From the NCBI RefSeq assembly GCF_028864145.1, contig NZ_JARBHJ010000002.1, positions 1-64,000 on the forward strand: DNA of 64,000 nt, given 5' to 3'. The DNA is from Actinotignum schaalii. GTDB lineage: Bacteria > Actinomycetota > Actinomycetes > Actinomycetales > Actinomycetaceae. The number at the start of each line of letters is the position of its first letter. Within the stretch, counting starts at the first letter, position 1. The notes under the pieces were generated by a model. That model was given only the letters and a program-made list of their open reading frames with translations. It searched no databases and was not told the DNA's origin. The position numbers and the translations under genes are program-made. Positions 40,402 to 48,683 of this stretch are shown here, piece by piece.

Positions 40402-42275
40402 TAGTTGCCTACCTCGGATGAAAACCACGGATATTTGAAAAGCGGAACGGTGCTGGGTGGCACGCCCAGGTGCCGCATCGCGAAAGGTGCGAAGTTCGCG
40501 AAAACAGGCACCGCGGTGTCACCACCGTATCCGGCCCCGGCCCCGCCGTAGACCGCTATCGCTACCGCGATCTGCGGGTCTTCGGCAGGGATGGCCGCAA
40601 TAAAGGTACCCACACGGCGGGTGAGGTTTCCGTTGGCGTCCGGAACCTGGGCGGTGCCGGTTTTACCGGCCACGTTGTAGCCTGGAACTTTGCCGCGCCA
40701 CCCGGTGGATTGGTTATTGGTAACCGCCTGCATCATATTCATCATGGTGCGCGAGGATTCCTCGCTCATGACGCGGTGGCTTTCCCCGGGAACGGTGGGG
40801 GTGGTGCGCCCATTGGCATCGGTGGTGGAGTCCACCACGTGGAGCGGGATATAGACTCCCCCGTTGGCGATAGTGGCCCCGATTTGCGCGAGTTGCACGG
40901 TGGTAGCCGCCCATCCCTGCCCGAACATGGTGGTGTAGCGATCACGCTGGCCCCACTGCTCCGGCGGGCGCACAATGCCGCCAGATTCGGCTGGCAATTC
41001 GATCCCGGTGGGGCTTCCCAACCCGTAGCTGCGCATATAGTCATAGCGCACGTTATCGTCCACCGTGTCGCCAATCTGGACGAGTCCGGTGTTATAGGAC
41101 TGCGCGAGAATCCCAGCCACCGTCATCCCCTGGGTGGGATGCGGGTCATTATCGGAGATATTTTCACCATTAGGCATGGTGATGGTGTCCGGCACCGTGA
41201 ACTGGGTGAGCGGAGTGACGGTGCCGGTATCAATGGCCGCGGTGAAGGTGGGGAGCTTACCGGAGGAGCCCGGCTCGACCGGCGCCTGCACGGCACGCGA
41301 GCCCCAAGAATCCGGACTCGCTTCCTGGAGACGCGAAGGATCGGGGGCGTGGGAATCGGCGAGGGCGAGCACCCGCCCCGTCCCCACTTCAATAACAACG
41401 GCGGCGCCCCAATCCGCGGCATTGGCGTCCACCGAAGCGTCGAGGGATTCCATGAGGGCGTTTTGCAGATCGCGGTCGATGGTGAGTTTCACGCTCGCAC
41501 CGTTGACCGGATCCACGCGTTCGGTTTTCCCATTCGGTACGACGGCGCCGCCTCCGGCGGTTTGCACCGTCAAGCGCCCATCGGTGCCAGAAAGCGCATC
41601 ATTGAAGGTGCGCTCAATCCCAGCTTGCCCGGTAGGAACCGGGTTATCTGCGGTTTCCCCGACGTAACCGAGCACGTTTCCGGCCACCGAACCGTTGGGG
41701 TATTCGCGTTTCATGAACTGTTCGGGTTCGATTCCCGGAATTCCCAGCGCGTTGATTTCCCGCCATTTTTCGGGGGAAATATCCCGGGCGATATATACAA
41801 AGGTGGATTTTTTCTCACCGCCCAGGAGGGTGCCTCCCAGTTCCGCCCGATCTACGCCGAGCAGCGGTGCGAGTACTTTCGCAGCTTCTGCCGCCCCGGT
41901 GCCTTCCACGATGAGCTGGTCATTGACATCCAGAACGTAGTCCCCGTTGGCATCGGTTTGGTAGTGCCGATAGGAGCCGATGAGATTCTGGTTGACGCCC
42001 ACGTTATAGCGTTCCACTGAGGTGGCGAGAACCGCCCCGTTGGCGTCCACAATATCGCCCCGTTTGGCCTGCAGGGTATAGGTACGGGTGCGGAAAGCAT
42101 CCGCCGAGGCAGCCAGGGCATCGGCACGAATAAATTGCAGGTCGATGAGCCGTACCCCGAGGATCCCCAGCGCGAAGAAGAAGATAATCGCCATGGTGCG
42201 CACGCGCCGTACGTGCGGCTGCGCGGACTTCCAGCGGCGGGCTAGTTCCTTCATGCGGCTCTTCCTTCGTGTCAC
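40401..42275 (-). CDS. ftsI: Septal peptidoglycan transpeptidase FtsI (class B PBP)
   Basis: The 624-residue protein has one N-terminal membrane segment (MAIIFFFALGILGVRLIDL), a PBP dimerisation region and a transpeptidase domain. The active-site motifs are the SxxK box in EPGSSGKLPTFTAAID near residue 337, SxN in QSYNTGL near 395 and KTGTAQ near 540. It cross-links septal wall and partners FtsW. The GTG at 42275 overlaps the FtsL-like stop as GTGA. Confidence 0.96.
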   Translation of the reverse strand: MTRRKSRMKELARRWKSAQPHVRRVRTMAIIFFFALGILGVRLIDLQFIRADALAASADAFRTRTYTLQAKRGDIVDANGAVLATSVERYNVGVNQNLIGSYRHYQTDANGDYVLDVNDQLIVEGTGAAEAAKVLAPLLGVDRAELGGTLLGGEKKSTFVYIARDISPEKWREINALGIPGIEPEQFMKREYPNGSVAGNVLGYVGETADNPVPTGQAGIERTFNDALSGTDGRLTVQTAGGGAVVPNGKTERVDPVNGASVKLTIDRDLQNALMESLDASVDANAADWGAAVVIEVGTGRVLALADSHAPDPSRLQEASPDSWGSRAVQAPVEPGSSGKLPTFTAAIDTGTVTPLTQFTVPDTITMPNGENISDNDPHPTQGMTVAGILAQSYNTGLVQIGDTVDDNVRYDYMRSYGLGSPTGIELPAESGGIVRPPEQWGQRDRYTTMFGQGWAATTVQLAQIGATIANGGVYIPLHVVDSTTDANGRTTPTVPGESHRVMSEESSRTMMNMMQAVTNNQSTGWRGKVPGYNVAGKTGTAQVPDANGNLTRRVGTFIAAIPAEDPQIAVAIAVYGGAGAGYGGDTAVPVFANFAPFAMRHLGVPPSTVPLFKYPWFSSEVGN

Positions 42276-42661
42276 TCCCCCGGAATCGGAGCAAGAATCG
42301 TAGCGGACCCCAGGTCCATGTGCTGAACGTCCGTGGCGGGGACGAGGCCGAGGGCCTGCGCGCGTTCCTTCAGGCCTTGCGGAGTGGAGGCCCCCACCAC
42401 TTCATCCGTGAGGGTGGACTCCACCGATTGCGCGACCGCCAGCTCCTGCTTGACGGAGCGGATTTCGTACGCCGTGCCTACCATACGCGTATTAAGCGCG
42501 AAAACTGTGGCAAACGCGCCGAAGAAGAGCGCCAGGCAGATGATCACGGTGCCGAGGAAGCCACGGTGCGCCGCCGGGGTGGGGATAAGCGTGAGTTCGG
42601 GACGCCCCGAGATCACGGGGCGGGTACGCGGCGCTGCAACAGCGTGGGGCTGTGCGCTCAT
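42272..42661 (-). CDS. FtsL-like small division protein
   Basis: The 129-residue bitopic protein has a cytoplasmic head of about 35 residues and a membrane segment ([21 protein letters not shown]). A short coiled coil follows ([24 protein letters not shown]) ending in [13 protein letters not shown]. Size, topology and position between rsmH and ftsI are those of FtsL, though the sequence family drifts quickly. The ATG at 42661 overlaps the rsmH stop as ATGA. Confidence 0.85.
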   Translation of the reverse strand: MSAQPHAVAAPRTRPVISGRPELTLIPTPAAHRGFLGTVIICLALFFGAFATVFALNTRMVGTAYEIRSVKQELAVAQSVESTLTDEVVGASTPQGLKERAQALGLVPATDVQHMDLGSATILAPIPGE

Positions 42662-43644
42662 AGCTGACCTCCGGGACGGATTTTCTCGGCAGCGCGTAAG
42701 CGAACGGACGCGGACCGGGAGTTGCGGGTAATTTCTTCTTCGCTGGCTCGGATCGCTCCTCGGGTGAGGAGCTCCAACCAAGGTTTATGTTCTTCAAGTT
42801 CAACGGGCAGTCCCTTGGGTGCCCGAGAGGTGGCCCCGGCGGCAAAAGCCCGTTTCACCAGGCGGTCTTCCAGGGACTGGTACGCTTCGACGACGATGCG
42901 CCCACCCACCCGCAAAGCGGCGAGGGCTGCCGGCAAGGCCCGCTCAAGTGTTCCGAGTTCGTCATTCACCGCAATGCGCAGCGCCTGGAAAGTGCGTTTG
43001 GCGGGATTTCCCCCGGTGCGCCGCGCCGGGGCGGGGATGGCCGAACGCACGATATCCACCAGTTCGCCCGTGCGGAGCAACGGGGCACTGACGCGCCGTT
43101 GCACAACGGTGGTAGCGATACGATGGGCGAATTTTTCTTCCCCGTACTCGCGCAAAATCCGAGTGAGCTCACCTACCGATTCTTCCGCGAGGATATCTGC
43201 GGCGGTGCGCCCGACCTGGGCGTTCATACGCATATCAAGCGGAGCATCGTGGGAGTAGGAGAACCCGCGCTCGGTTTCATCCAATTGCAGGGAGGACACT
43301 CCCAAGTCCATGAGGATTCCATCCACGGGGCGATTGCCCGCTGCCGCGGCCACGTCGTCGTACGTGGTTTGGACGGGGCGGAACCGCTTCCCGAAACGGG
43401 CCAGGCGCTCCCCCGCCAAAGTAATGGCTGCGGGATCGCGGTCAATTCCGATAACGGTGAGGTTCTCGAAACGCTCGAGGAAGGCTTCGGTGTGCCCGCC
43501 CATCCCGAGGGTGCAGTCAATGAGGACGGGGGCGGGAACCTGGAAAGCGGGAGCCAGGAGCTCGATGCAGGTGTCCACAAGCACCGGGGCATGCAGCGCG
43601 TTCCCGGCGGCGCGCGGCGCGCCCGAGGTACGTGCTGTCTCCAT
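42658..43644 (-). CDS. rsmH: 16S rRNA m4C1402 methyltransferase
   Basis: The 328-residue SAM-dependent methyltransferase (MraW) shows the glycine loop [18 protein letters not shown] near residue 43. The acidic motif [14 protein letters not shown] and the catalytic region [22 protein letters not shown] follow, with the typical closing AAEKIRP. It methylates N4 of C1402 in the ribosomal P site. The ATG at 43644 follows AAGAAGGGCACAGG. Confidence 0.96.
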   Translation of the reverse strand: METARTSGAPRAAGNALHAPVLVDTCIELLAPAFQVPAPVLIDCTLGMGGHTEAFLERFENLTVIGIDRDPAAITLAGERLARFGKRFRPVQTTYDDVAAAAGNRPVDGILMDLGVSSLQLDETERGFSYSHDAPLDMRMNAQVGRTAADILAEESVGELTRILREYGEEKFAHRIATTVVQRRVSAPLLRTGELVDIVRSAIPAPARRTGGNPAKRTFQALRIAVNDELGTLERALPAALAALRVGGRIVVEAYQSLEDRLVKRAFAAGATSRAPKGLPVELEEHKPWLELLTRGAIRASEEEITRNSRSASVRLRAAEKIRPGGQL

Positions 43645-43756
43645 CCTGTGCCCTTCTTATTGCGGCGCCCGCGATAGTGATCCCCCGCGAGCGATCTGAA
43701 GCTGGGGAAGTGCCTCAGAGCTCTCGCGAAAGACCGCCACCGCGATCACGCGATTC

Positions 43757-44188
43757 CTAGAAGAGGCCGGGGATGACCTCTTCTTCCCTATCGGCGAAAG
43801 CCGATTCTTGATCCTCTAGGTAGACCGCCCACGCGGCGCTATCCCAGATTTCGACCCGGTTGCCCGTGCCGATAACCGCGAGGTTGCGATCCAGGCCCGC
43901 GTACGTGCGCAACATCGCCGGGATGGTGATTCGTCCCTGTTTATCAGGGATGTCATCCACGGCGCCGGAGAGCAGCACGCGGGTATATGACCGCGCCTCT
44001 TTGGACGTCAAGGGGGCTTTAGCCAGGGTTTGCTGCAATTCCACAAAATCCGCGAGCGGAAAGACGTAGATGCAATGTTCCTGACCGCGCGTCATCACCA
44101 GCCCGCCCTGGAGCTGATCACGAAATTTGGCGGGCAGAATGATTCGACCTTTGTCGTCCAATTTGGGCTCATATGTGCCGAGGAACAT
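43757..44188 (-). CDS. mraZ: Transcriptional regulator MraZ
   Basis: The 143-residue protein has two AbrB-like half-domains: [20 protein letters not shown] at residues 7-26 and [21 protein letters not shown] near 78. MraZ forms a ring that binds phased short repeats and usually represses its own dcw cluster. Here three GTGGAG repeats with a 10-base period lie upstream and include the promoter -10. The ATG at 44188 follows GAGGGGGTGCGGTAG. Confidence 0.96.
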   Translation of the reverse strand: MFLGTYEPKLDDKGRIILPAKFRDQLQGGLVMTRGQEHCIYVFPLADFVELQQTLAKAPLTSKEARSYTRVLLSGAVDDIPDKQGRITIPAMLRTYAGLDRNLAVIGTGNRVEIWDSAAWAVYLEDQESAFADREEEVIPGLF

Positions 44189-44216
44189 CTACCGCACCCC
44201 CTCTCGTGGCGCTTGC

Positions 44217-44258
44217 CTCCACTTTACTCCACTTTACTCCACCAGTTTGCCATGACAA
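44217..44258 (-). promoter_or_regulatory. mraZ promoter with phased MraZ-type repeats
   Basis: On the minus strand -35 TTGTCA (44253-44258) and -10 TAAAGT (44231-44236) are separated by 16 bases. GTGGAG repeats lie at 44237-44242, 44227-44232 and 44217-44222, spaced exactly ten bases, so the -10 overlaps the array. MraZ is known to bind tandem short G-rich repeats at such spacing. Autorepression is the expected outcome. Confidence 0.75.
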
Positions 44259-44312
44259 GGGTATGTCGCGCTAGTGATTCTTAGAAAAGCCCGCCATAAC
44301 AGGGAAAACCGA

Positions 44313-44341
44313 GTGGAGTGCCGGTGGAGTGCGATGGGGTG
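44313..44341 (+). repeat. Second group of GTGGAGTGC-type repeats, opposite orientation
   Basis: GTGGAGTGC at 44313 and 44324 and a related ATGGGGTG at 44334 lie on the plus strand, 55-120 bases further upstream of mraZ. The core matches the MraZ repeats but the orientation is reversed and the spacing is 11. They could be an auxiliary MraZ site or relics. Confidence 0.4.
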
Positions 44342-44439
44342 TTCAGGGGTGAGGAATGCCCGATTTGTCATGCGAGACGCTCAGCGAAGCAGAACGTTCG
44401 GTAGCGCGGGGCGCTCGCACCCAGCTGCGTCGTCGTATC

Positions 44440-44482
44440 TATAAAAAGAAAACGGTGAGAGGATCGATATCCTCTCACCGTT
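44440..44482 (-). terminator. Strong intrinsic terminator after the DUF3040 gene
   Basis: AACGGTGAGAGGAT pairs with ATCCTCTCACCGTT over 14 perfect bases with a CGAT loop. On the minus strand it is followed by TTTCTTTTTATAG. This is the clearest Rho-independent terminator in the window and separates the DUF3040 gene from the mraZ-dcw transcript. Confidence 0.85.
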
Positions 44483-44535
44483 ATGGGTGCCGAGTTTGAG
44501 CTACCGGACGAACCGGGCCAGCGCTACCGTAGTTT

Positions 44536-44943
44536 CTAGTGCTCGCCGCGGCGGCGCTTTTCCCAAATTTCTTGTTGGCGTTGCATAAAGGACGCTACCC
44601 CGCGCGGCCCCGATGCACTCGGGGATCCCGCACCTCCGGCAGGCACCGCAACTTTCTCAGTATGTACACCCGAGAGCGCATACCATACCGAGGCAAACAT
44701 GATGATGACGCCGAGCAAACCAAGCCACCACATCTTCGGTGCAGAAATTCCACCGATCAGAATGGCGATACCCGCGACCAGCCCGAGAATCCCGAGTACG
44801 AGATTGCGCACGGACAGTTGCCGACTGATGGCTTCTACTTCCGGCGCAGCGGGCTTCATATTACGTGCGAAGCTGGGATCCTCGTTGGTGAGCTGCGCTT
44901 CCAGCTCAGCGAGCATCTTCTTCTCGTAGTCCGATAGGGCCAC
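44536..44943 (-). CDS. DUF3040 small membrane protein
   Basis: The 135-residue protein has the family start LSDYEKKMLAELEAQLTNEDPSFA, two membrane segments near residues 48-65 and 70-90, and a basic C-terminal tail. DUF3040 is almost confined to actinobacteria and often lies near mraZ or dinB; its function is unknown. The GTG at 44943 follows AAGGAGGCACA. The gene ends in a strong terminator. Confidence 0.92.
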   Translation of the reverse strand: MALSDYEKKMLAELEAQLTNEDPSFARNMKPAAPEVEAISRQLSVRNLVLGILGLVAGIAILIGGISAPKMWWLGLLGVIIMFASVWYALSGVHTEKVAVPAGGAGSPSASGPRGVASFMQRQQEIWEKRRRGEH

Positions 44944-45012
44944 TGTGCCTCCTTGTTACTGTACTGCCGCCAGTCTACCGTGCCCGGCGCACCAGCGTCA
45001 CGATATGTTGTG

Positions 45013-46332
45013 TCACGATACACCGTTTCCGAGCCCTGCGCGCCCACCGGGTACGGCATCGCCGCGCCCCGTCCCACCGTGCCCCGTTCCGGTGCCTCCC
45101 GCCCCATCGTCGTGGCCCGTACCACGTGTCTGCAAGAGGCTTGCTGGCCCGAGTGCCCCGGCTCCGAAGCGCGAACGCACCGCATCCATGGCACTCTCGG
45201 CCTCCCCGCGGCGCGGATCATCATCGAAAGCAAGCTGTTGGAAACCGCCCTGCTCACTCAGGTTCTCCACCCGCAAACCCAGAAGCCGCAAGCCCGCGGC
45301 GGTGACCTCCACCCCGTCCAGCAGCTCGCGGGCACGTTCGTAAATCTCTGCGGCAACCTGGGTGGCTTGCGGCAAAGTTGCCGACCGGGTAATGGTGGTG
45401 AAATCTGGGAACCGTACCTTAATCACCACGGTGCGCCCAACCAGGTCTTTTGCACGCAACCGGGTGGCGGTGTCATGGGCCTGGGCAAGCAGAATGCGCT
45501 GAAGCTCGCCCCGGTCAGCCAGAGGATCGAAAAAGGTTTCTTCGCGCCCGATGGATTTTTCCTCACGGCTCGGGGTAACGGGGCGCGGGTCGACACCGCT
45601 GGCCAGCTGGAAGAGGTGATCCCCGGCCGCGGCGCCGACGAGGCGGCGGAGTTGATCAGGACCGGCTGCGGCGACGTCCCCCACCGTTTCGATCCCGTGT
45701 AAACGCAAACGTTCTCCGGTACGCCCGCCCACTCCCCAGAGCGCTCCGGCAGGTAAGTCGTGCAGAAACTCGAGGGTGGCCGCGGCGGGAATGAGGAGCA
45801 GCCCGTCTGGTTTGGCGTGTGCGGAGGCAATTTTGGCCACGTGTTTGGTGGCGGCGATCCCCACGGAGGCAGGCACCCCAACCTCGGTGCGGATACGTGC
45901 GCGCAGCTGCTGGCCAATATGTACCGGGGAGCCGAAAAGCCGGCGTGCTCCCCCGACATCCAGAAAAGCTTCATCCACGGAGAGCTGCTCCACCAGCGGG
46001 GTGACCTCCCGCAAAATCGCCATAATTTTTTCCGATACCGCGCGGTAAAGCTCCAGGCGGGGGGTGAGCATAACGAGATGCGGGCAGCGCCGCCGCGCCT
46101 GCCCCACCGGCATCGCGGAATTCACCCCGAAGGCACGAGCCTCGTAGGACGCTGCCGCCACGACGCCCCGTTCCTGGCCACCCACCGCGACGGGGCGCCC
46201 GCGCAGCTCCGGGTGGTCGAGGAGCTCCACGGATACGAAAAAGGCATCCATATCAATATGGAGGATGGGAGTGCGGGAATCGTCATCGCCCCAGGAATGG
46301 CGGGCGGCGCGTGATCGCGGTGCGCGTGACAT
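45013..46332 (-). CDS. dinB: DNA polymerase IV (Y family)
   Basis: The 439-residue translesion polymerase has catalytic motif I ILHIDMDAFFVSVELL, the LSVDEAFLDVGG motif with acidic residues near 115, and helix-hairpin-helix and little-finger regions ending LLGLRVENLSEQ. FQQLAFDD after that is a likely beta-clamp-binding site. The last 50 residues are a Gly/Thr/His-rich low-complexity tail. I chose the ATG at 46332, preceded by GGAGGGCTT. No SOS box was seen in front of it. Confidence 0.94.
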   Translation of the reverse strand: MSRAPRSRAARHSWGDDDSRTPILHIDMDAFFVSVELLDHPELRGRPVAVGGQERGVVAAASYEARAFGVNSAMPVGQARRRCPHLVMLTPRLELYRAVSEKIMAILREVTPLVEQLSVDEAFLDVGGARRLFGSPVHIGQQLRARIRTEVGVPASVGIAATKHVAKIASAHAKPDGLLLIPAAATLEFLHDLPAGALWGVGGRTGERLRLHGIETVGDVAAAGPDQLRRLVGAAAGDHLFQLASGVDPRPVTPSREEKSIGREETFFDPLADRGELQRILLAQAHDTATRLRAKDLVGRTVVIKVRFPDFTTITRSATLPQATQVAAEIYERARELLDGVEVTAAGLRLLGLRVENLSEQGGFQQLAFDDDPRRGEAESAMDAVRSRFGAGALGPASLLQTRGTGHDDGAGGTGTGHGGTGRGDAVPGGRAGLGNGVS

Positions 46333-46452
46333 AAGCCCTCCGTTTCCTCTCACTCCATTTTCTCGCCCGGTTTCCGTTCGCCAGGTTACGCTCGCGTATC
46401 CTCACGCGCGGTTTCGTTTTCCGAGTTCCCCTCGTTACGGTGCGCTCTCCAT

Positions 46453-46458
46453 TAGGCT
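46453..46458 (+). promoter_or_regulatory. Leaderless -10 box TAGGCT
   Basis: TAGGCT-GGAGCT-GTG places the box six bases before the GTG at 46465. Confidence 0.4.
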
Positions 46459-46464
46459 GGAGCT

Positions 46465-47298
46465 GTGAGTGTGCCTACCGAACCCGTGCGAACTGATTAC
46501 GCCCTCGCCGAACTGGATCGGCGCTCGGATCGCCCTTCCCTCGTGACCCTCTACCTGGATGGGGTGGAATCCTCCGCCTTGGATCTTGACGATCCCACGT
46601 ATCTAGAATTCGAGTATATGCAACAGTTTAGGTGCATTCTCGAAGCCATGTATCCCAAGCTCCAGCCGCTGCGAGTTCTCCACCTGGGGGCAGCCGGATG
46701 CGCTTTTCCACGGGCCCTGGATGCCGCTCGGCCCGGCTCACGCCAACTCGCAGCGGAAATTGACGGCAAACTCGCCACCTACGCACGCGAATGGTTCGAT
46801 CTGCCCCCGTCCCCGCGTTTGCGTATCCGAGTGCAGGACGCGCGCGTCACCCTGGACACCACGGCGGCGCGCTGGGACGTGGTGGTGCGCGATGCTTTTG
46901 CTGACCGTGATGTTCCGTCCCATTTACGTACCGGCGACGCCGCTGCGCGAGTCGCCGAAGTTCTGCAACCCGACGGTGTGTATCTCCTCAACTCGGTGGC
47001 CTCCACCGGCCTGACCCGCTTCGCGAATGAATCACGGGCCCTCCTCGAGCATTTCGAGTATGTGCTAGCGATTATGGATCCGGCGGTGCTGCGCGGGCGT
47101 CGCTTCGGAAATATCGTATTGGCTGCCTCCCAGCGAGAATTCGCTTTCGCGCAGATCGAGCGACTGGTTCGCCGCCTCCCACTGCCCGCGCGCATGGTGG
47201 GACGGGCGGATTTACGCCGGCGGGCTCGCGGCGCCATCCTCGAGCGGGATGCCGATATCGGCTACTTACCCGCAGGCGCTCCCCTGCCCGAAGACTAG
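46465..47298 (+). CDS. Spermidine-synthase-like SAM-fold protein
   Basis: The 277-residue Rossmann-fold protein resembles the spermidine/spermine synthase family. The cofactor loop is VLHLGAAGCAFPRALDA near residue 72. An acidic strand and the WDVVVRDAFADRDVPSHL motif near 140 replace the usual polyamine-synthase YDVIIVD, and VYLLNSVAS follows. It lacks an obvious N-terminal tetramerisation domain. Many such actinobacterial proteins probably do not make spermidine; a methyl or aminopropyl transferase is possible. The start is GTG at 46465, leaderless. The stop shares CTAG with the convergent PAC2 gene. Confidence 0.8.
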   Translation: MSVPTEPVRTDYALAELDRRSDRPSLVTLYLDGVESSALDLDDPTYLEFEYMQQFRCILEAMYPKLQPLRVLHLGAAGCAFPRALDAARPGSRQLAAEIDGKLATYAREWFDLPPSPRLRIRVQDARVTLDTTAARWDVVVRDAFADRDVPSHLRTGDAAARVAEVLQPDGVYLLNSVASTGLTRFANESRALLEHFEYVLAIMDPAVLRGRRFGNIVLAASQREFAFAQIERLVRRLPLPARMVGRADLRRRARGAILERDADIGYLPAGAPLPED

Positions 47299-48416
47299 TC
47301 CGCGGCGTGCCGACCGCGCGGGCGCTGAGGCGCCGGGCCCCCGTCTTCCTGGCCGTGGGCATCCGGCTCGCCTGCCGTACGCGGCTCGGCCTCAGTATGT
47401 GCTTCGGCGCTGGACCGGTGCCCACCACTGGCATGCTGCCACGCAGCCCGCATATTTTTCAGGCGTTCCGTCAGTTGCGCCTGCTCGTTATCGGCGTGCT
47501 CCTTGCGCTTGACCATTGAGGCATCCACTCGGGCGAGGAAACTTTCCGCCGCACGCCCAATTTCATCGGCACTGGGAACGGTGAGGCTGTGCTGCGGGGC
47601 CTGGATAAGACCCGGATGCCCTTCCGCGCGATCATATTCGGCTTCCAGGGCAGCTACGATTTCCGCGAGCTGCTCATTATGTTCGGTGAGTTGGGCAAGT
47701 TGCTCGGATTCTTCGGCGGCACTGGCTTCCAAGTCTCCCAGCGGCAGGCTCAGCCCGGCCGTTTTCGCGAGCATGGAGAGCGCGCTGGCTGCCCCGGCCG
47801 CGTAATGGTGCCCGGCAATATACATGGGCACCCGCACCGTCACAGAGAAGGTCGCCACTCCCATCTGTCCGAGACTGTATTCCAAAAAATCTGAGAAGGA
47901 CGCCGGATACCACACGTCAGCTTCCAGGGCGGGAGCCACCGGATCGGCATTGCGGGTGCGGATGAGCATATCCGGCTGGCGGGTATGGGGTAGTGCCCCG
48001 GCCACCGATCCGGCCCGGTAGAGCCGCTTCACTCCCAGCTGCGCGAAAACCGCCATGAGCTCAGAGTTGAGCCCCTGCCAGCAAAAATCTGGTTCGGTAC
48101 CGAGCAGAAGTAAGAAAGAGGTGCCCTCGATATCTTTGGCGTGGAACAGCCCGAGCGCCGGGATGGCAATGTCTTCCAGCGCACCGTTGAGATAGTGCAC
48201 CCGCGGGCGCTGCGCCCGATAATCAACCAGCCCGTCCACATTTATATCAGCCACCGGGCTGAGCTCTAGGGTGTAGAGCTGCGAGGCAATGAGTTCTGAA
48301 ACCGAACCAATGTCATTGATGGGATCGGTGAGATGAACGACGACGCTTTCACAACGCTCCCCGCTCGCCCAGGAATCTTCCTGTTCCCCCTCACAGGGGT
48401 AAACGAAATAATTCAC
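47295..48416 (-). CDS. PAC2-family protein with a charged C-terminal tail
   Basis: The 373-residue protein's first 250 residues match the PAC2 (proteasome assembly chaperone 2-like) family of actinobacteria. Examples are YRAQRPRVHYLNGALEDI, FLLLLGTEPDFCWQGLN and VPMYIAGHHYAAGAASALSML. A coiled-coil stretch (ESEQLAQLTEHNEQLAEIVAALE) and a hydrophilic tail rich in Ala, Glu, Gly and Pro follow. The cellular role is not known; these proteins occur even without proteasomes. The GTG at 48416 follows GGGAGGAGGATCACG. Confidence 0.88.
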   Translation of the reverse strand: MNYFVYPCEGEQEDSWASGERCESVVVHLTDPINDIGSVSELIASQLYTLELSPVADINVDGLVDYRAQRPRVHYLNGALEDIAIPALGLFHAKDIEGTSFLLLLGTEPDFCWQGLNSELMAVFAQLGVKRLYRAGSVAGALPHTRQPDMLIRTRNADPVAPALEADVWYPASFSDFLEYSLGQMGVATFSVTVRVPMYIAGHHYAAGAASALSMLAKTAGLSLPLGDLEASAAEESEQLAQLTEHNEQLAEIVAALEAEYDRAEGHPGLIQAPQHSLTVPSADEIGRAAESFLARVDASMVKRKEHADNEQAQLTERLKNMRAAWQHASGGHRSSAEAHTEAEPRTAGEPDAHGQEDGGPAPQRPRGRHAAD

Positions 48417-48683
48417 CGTGATCCTCCTCCCTCTCCAGCTCGCTAGCTTCCCCTCCAGCCTAGACTACCGGCCCGGCCGAGCGCGCCGGGCGCCGTCGTA
48501 CTTCAATAACGGCAATCTCTACAACGAGACGTAACCGAACACGGTTCCGGTATTCGCCACCGGCTGATCACTGTCGTTCCCGTCACCGCACTATAGCGCG
48601 CCCCGGCGTTTTCCGTCATAATTGATTGTTACTTTTTTCCAGGACACCGCCCGATTATGTTCGGTCATCAGGAGGAGCCGCTC
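48417..48683. other. Divergent spacer between PAC2 and helD-like genes
   Basis: It carries a TAGTCT box on the minus strand near 48465 that could serve PAC2. GTCACCGCACTATAG at 48582-48596 is almost the same 15-mer as at 7940-7954 upstream of dgt. No gene is seen. Confidence 0.4.

Larger units (their letters stand above)
44189..44535. other. Control region between DUF3040 and mraZ
   Basis: This 347-base spacer holds the mraZ promoter and phased repeats, the plus-strand repeat group and the DUF3040 terminator. I see no gene in it. Confidence 0.6.

Noticed and set aside
40470-42020. 516-codon open frame antisense to ftsI
   Set aside because: ftsI has all PBP motifs in the other strand; the antisense product is a typical shadow.
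46354-46464. SOS box upstream of dinB
   Set aside because: TTTCCGTTCGCC has only one half of the consensus; no GAAC half-site lies at the right distance.
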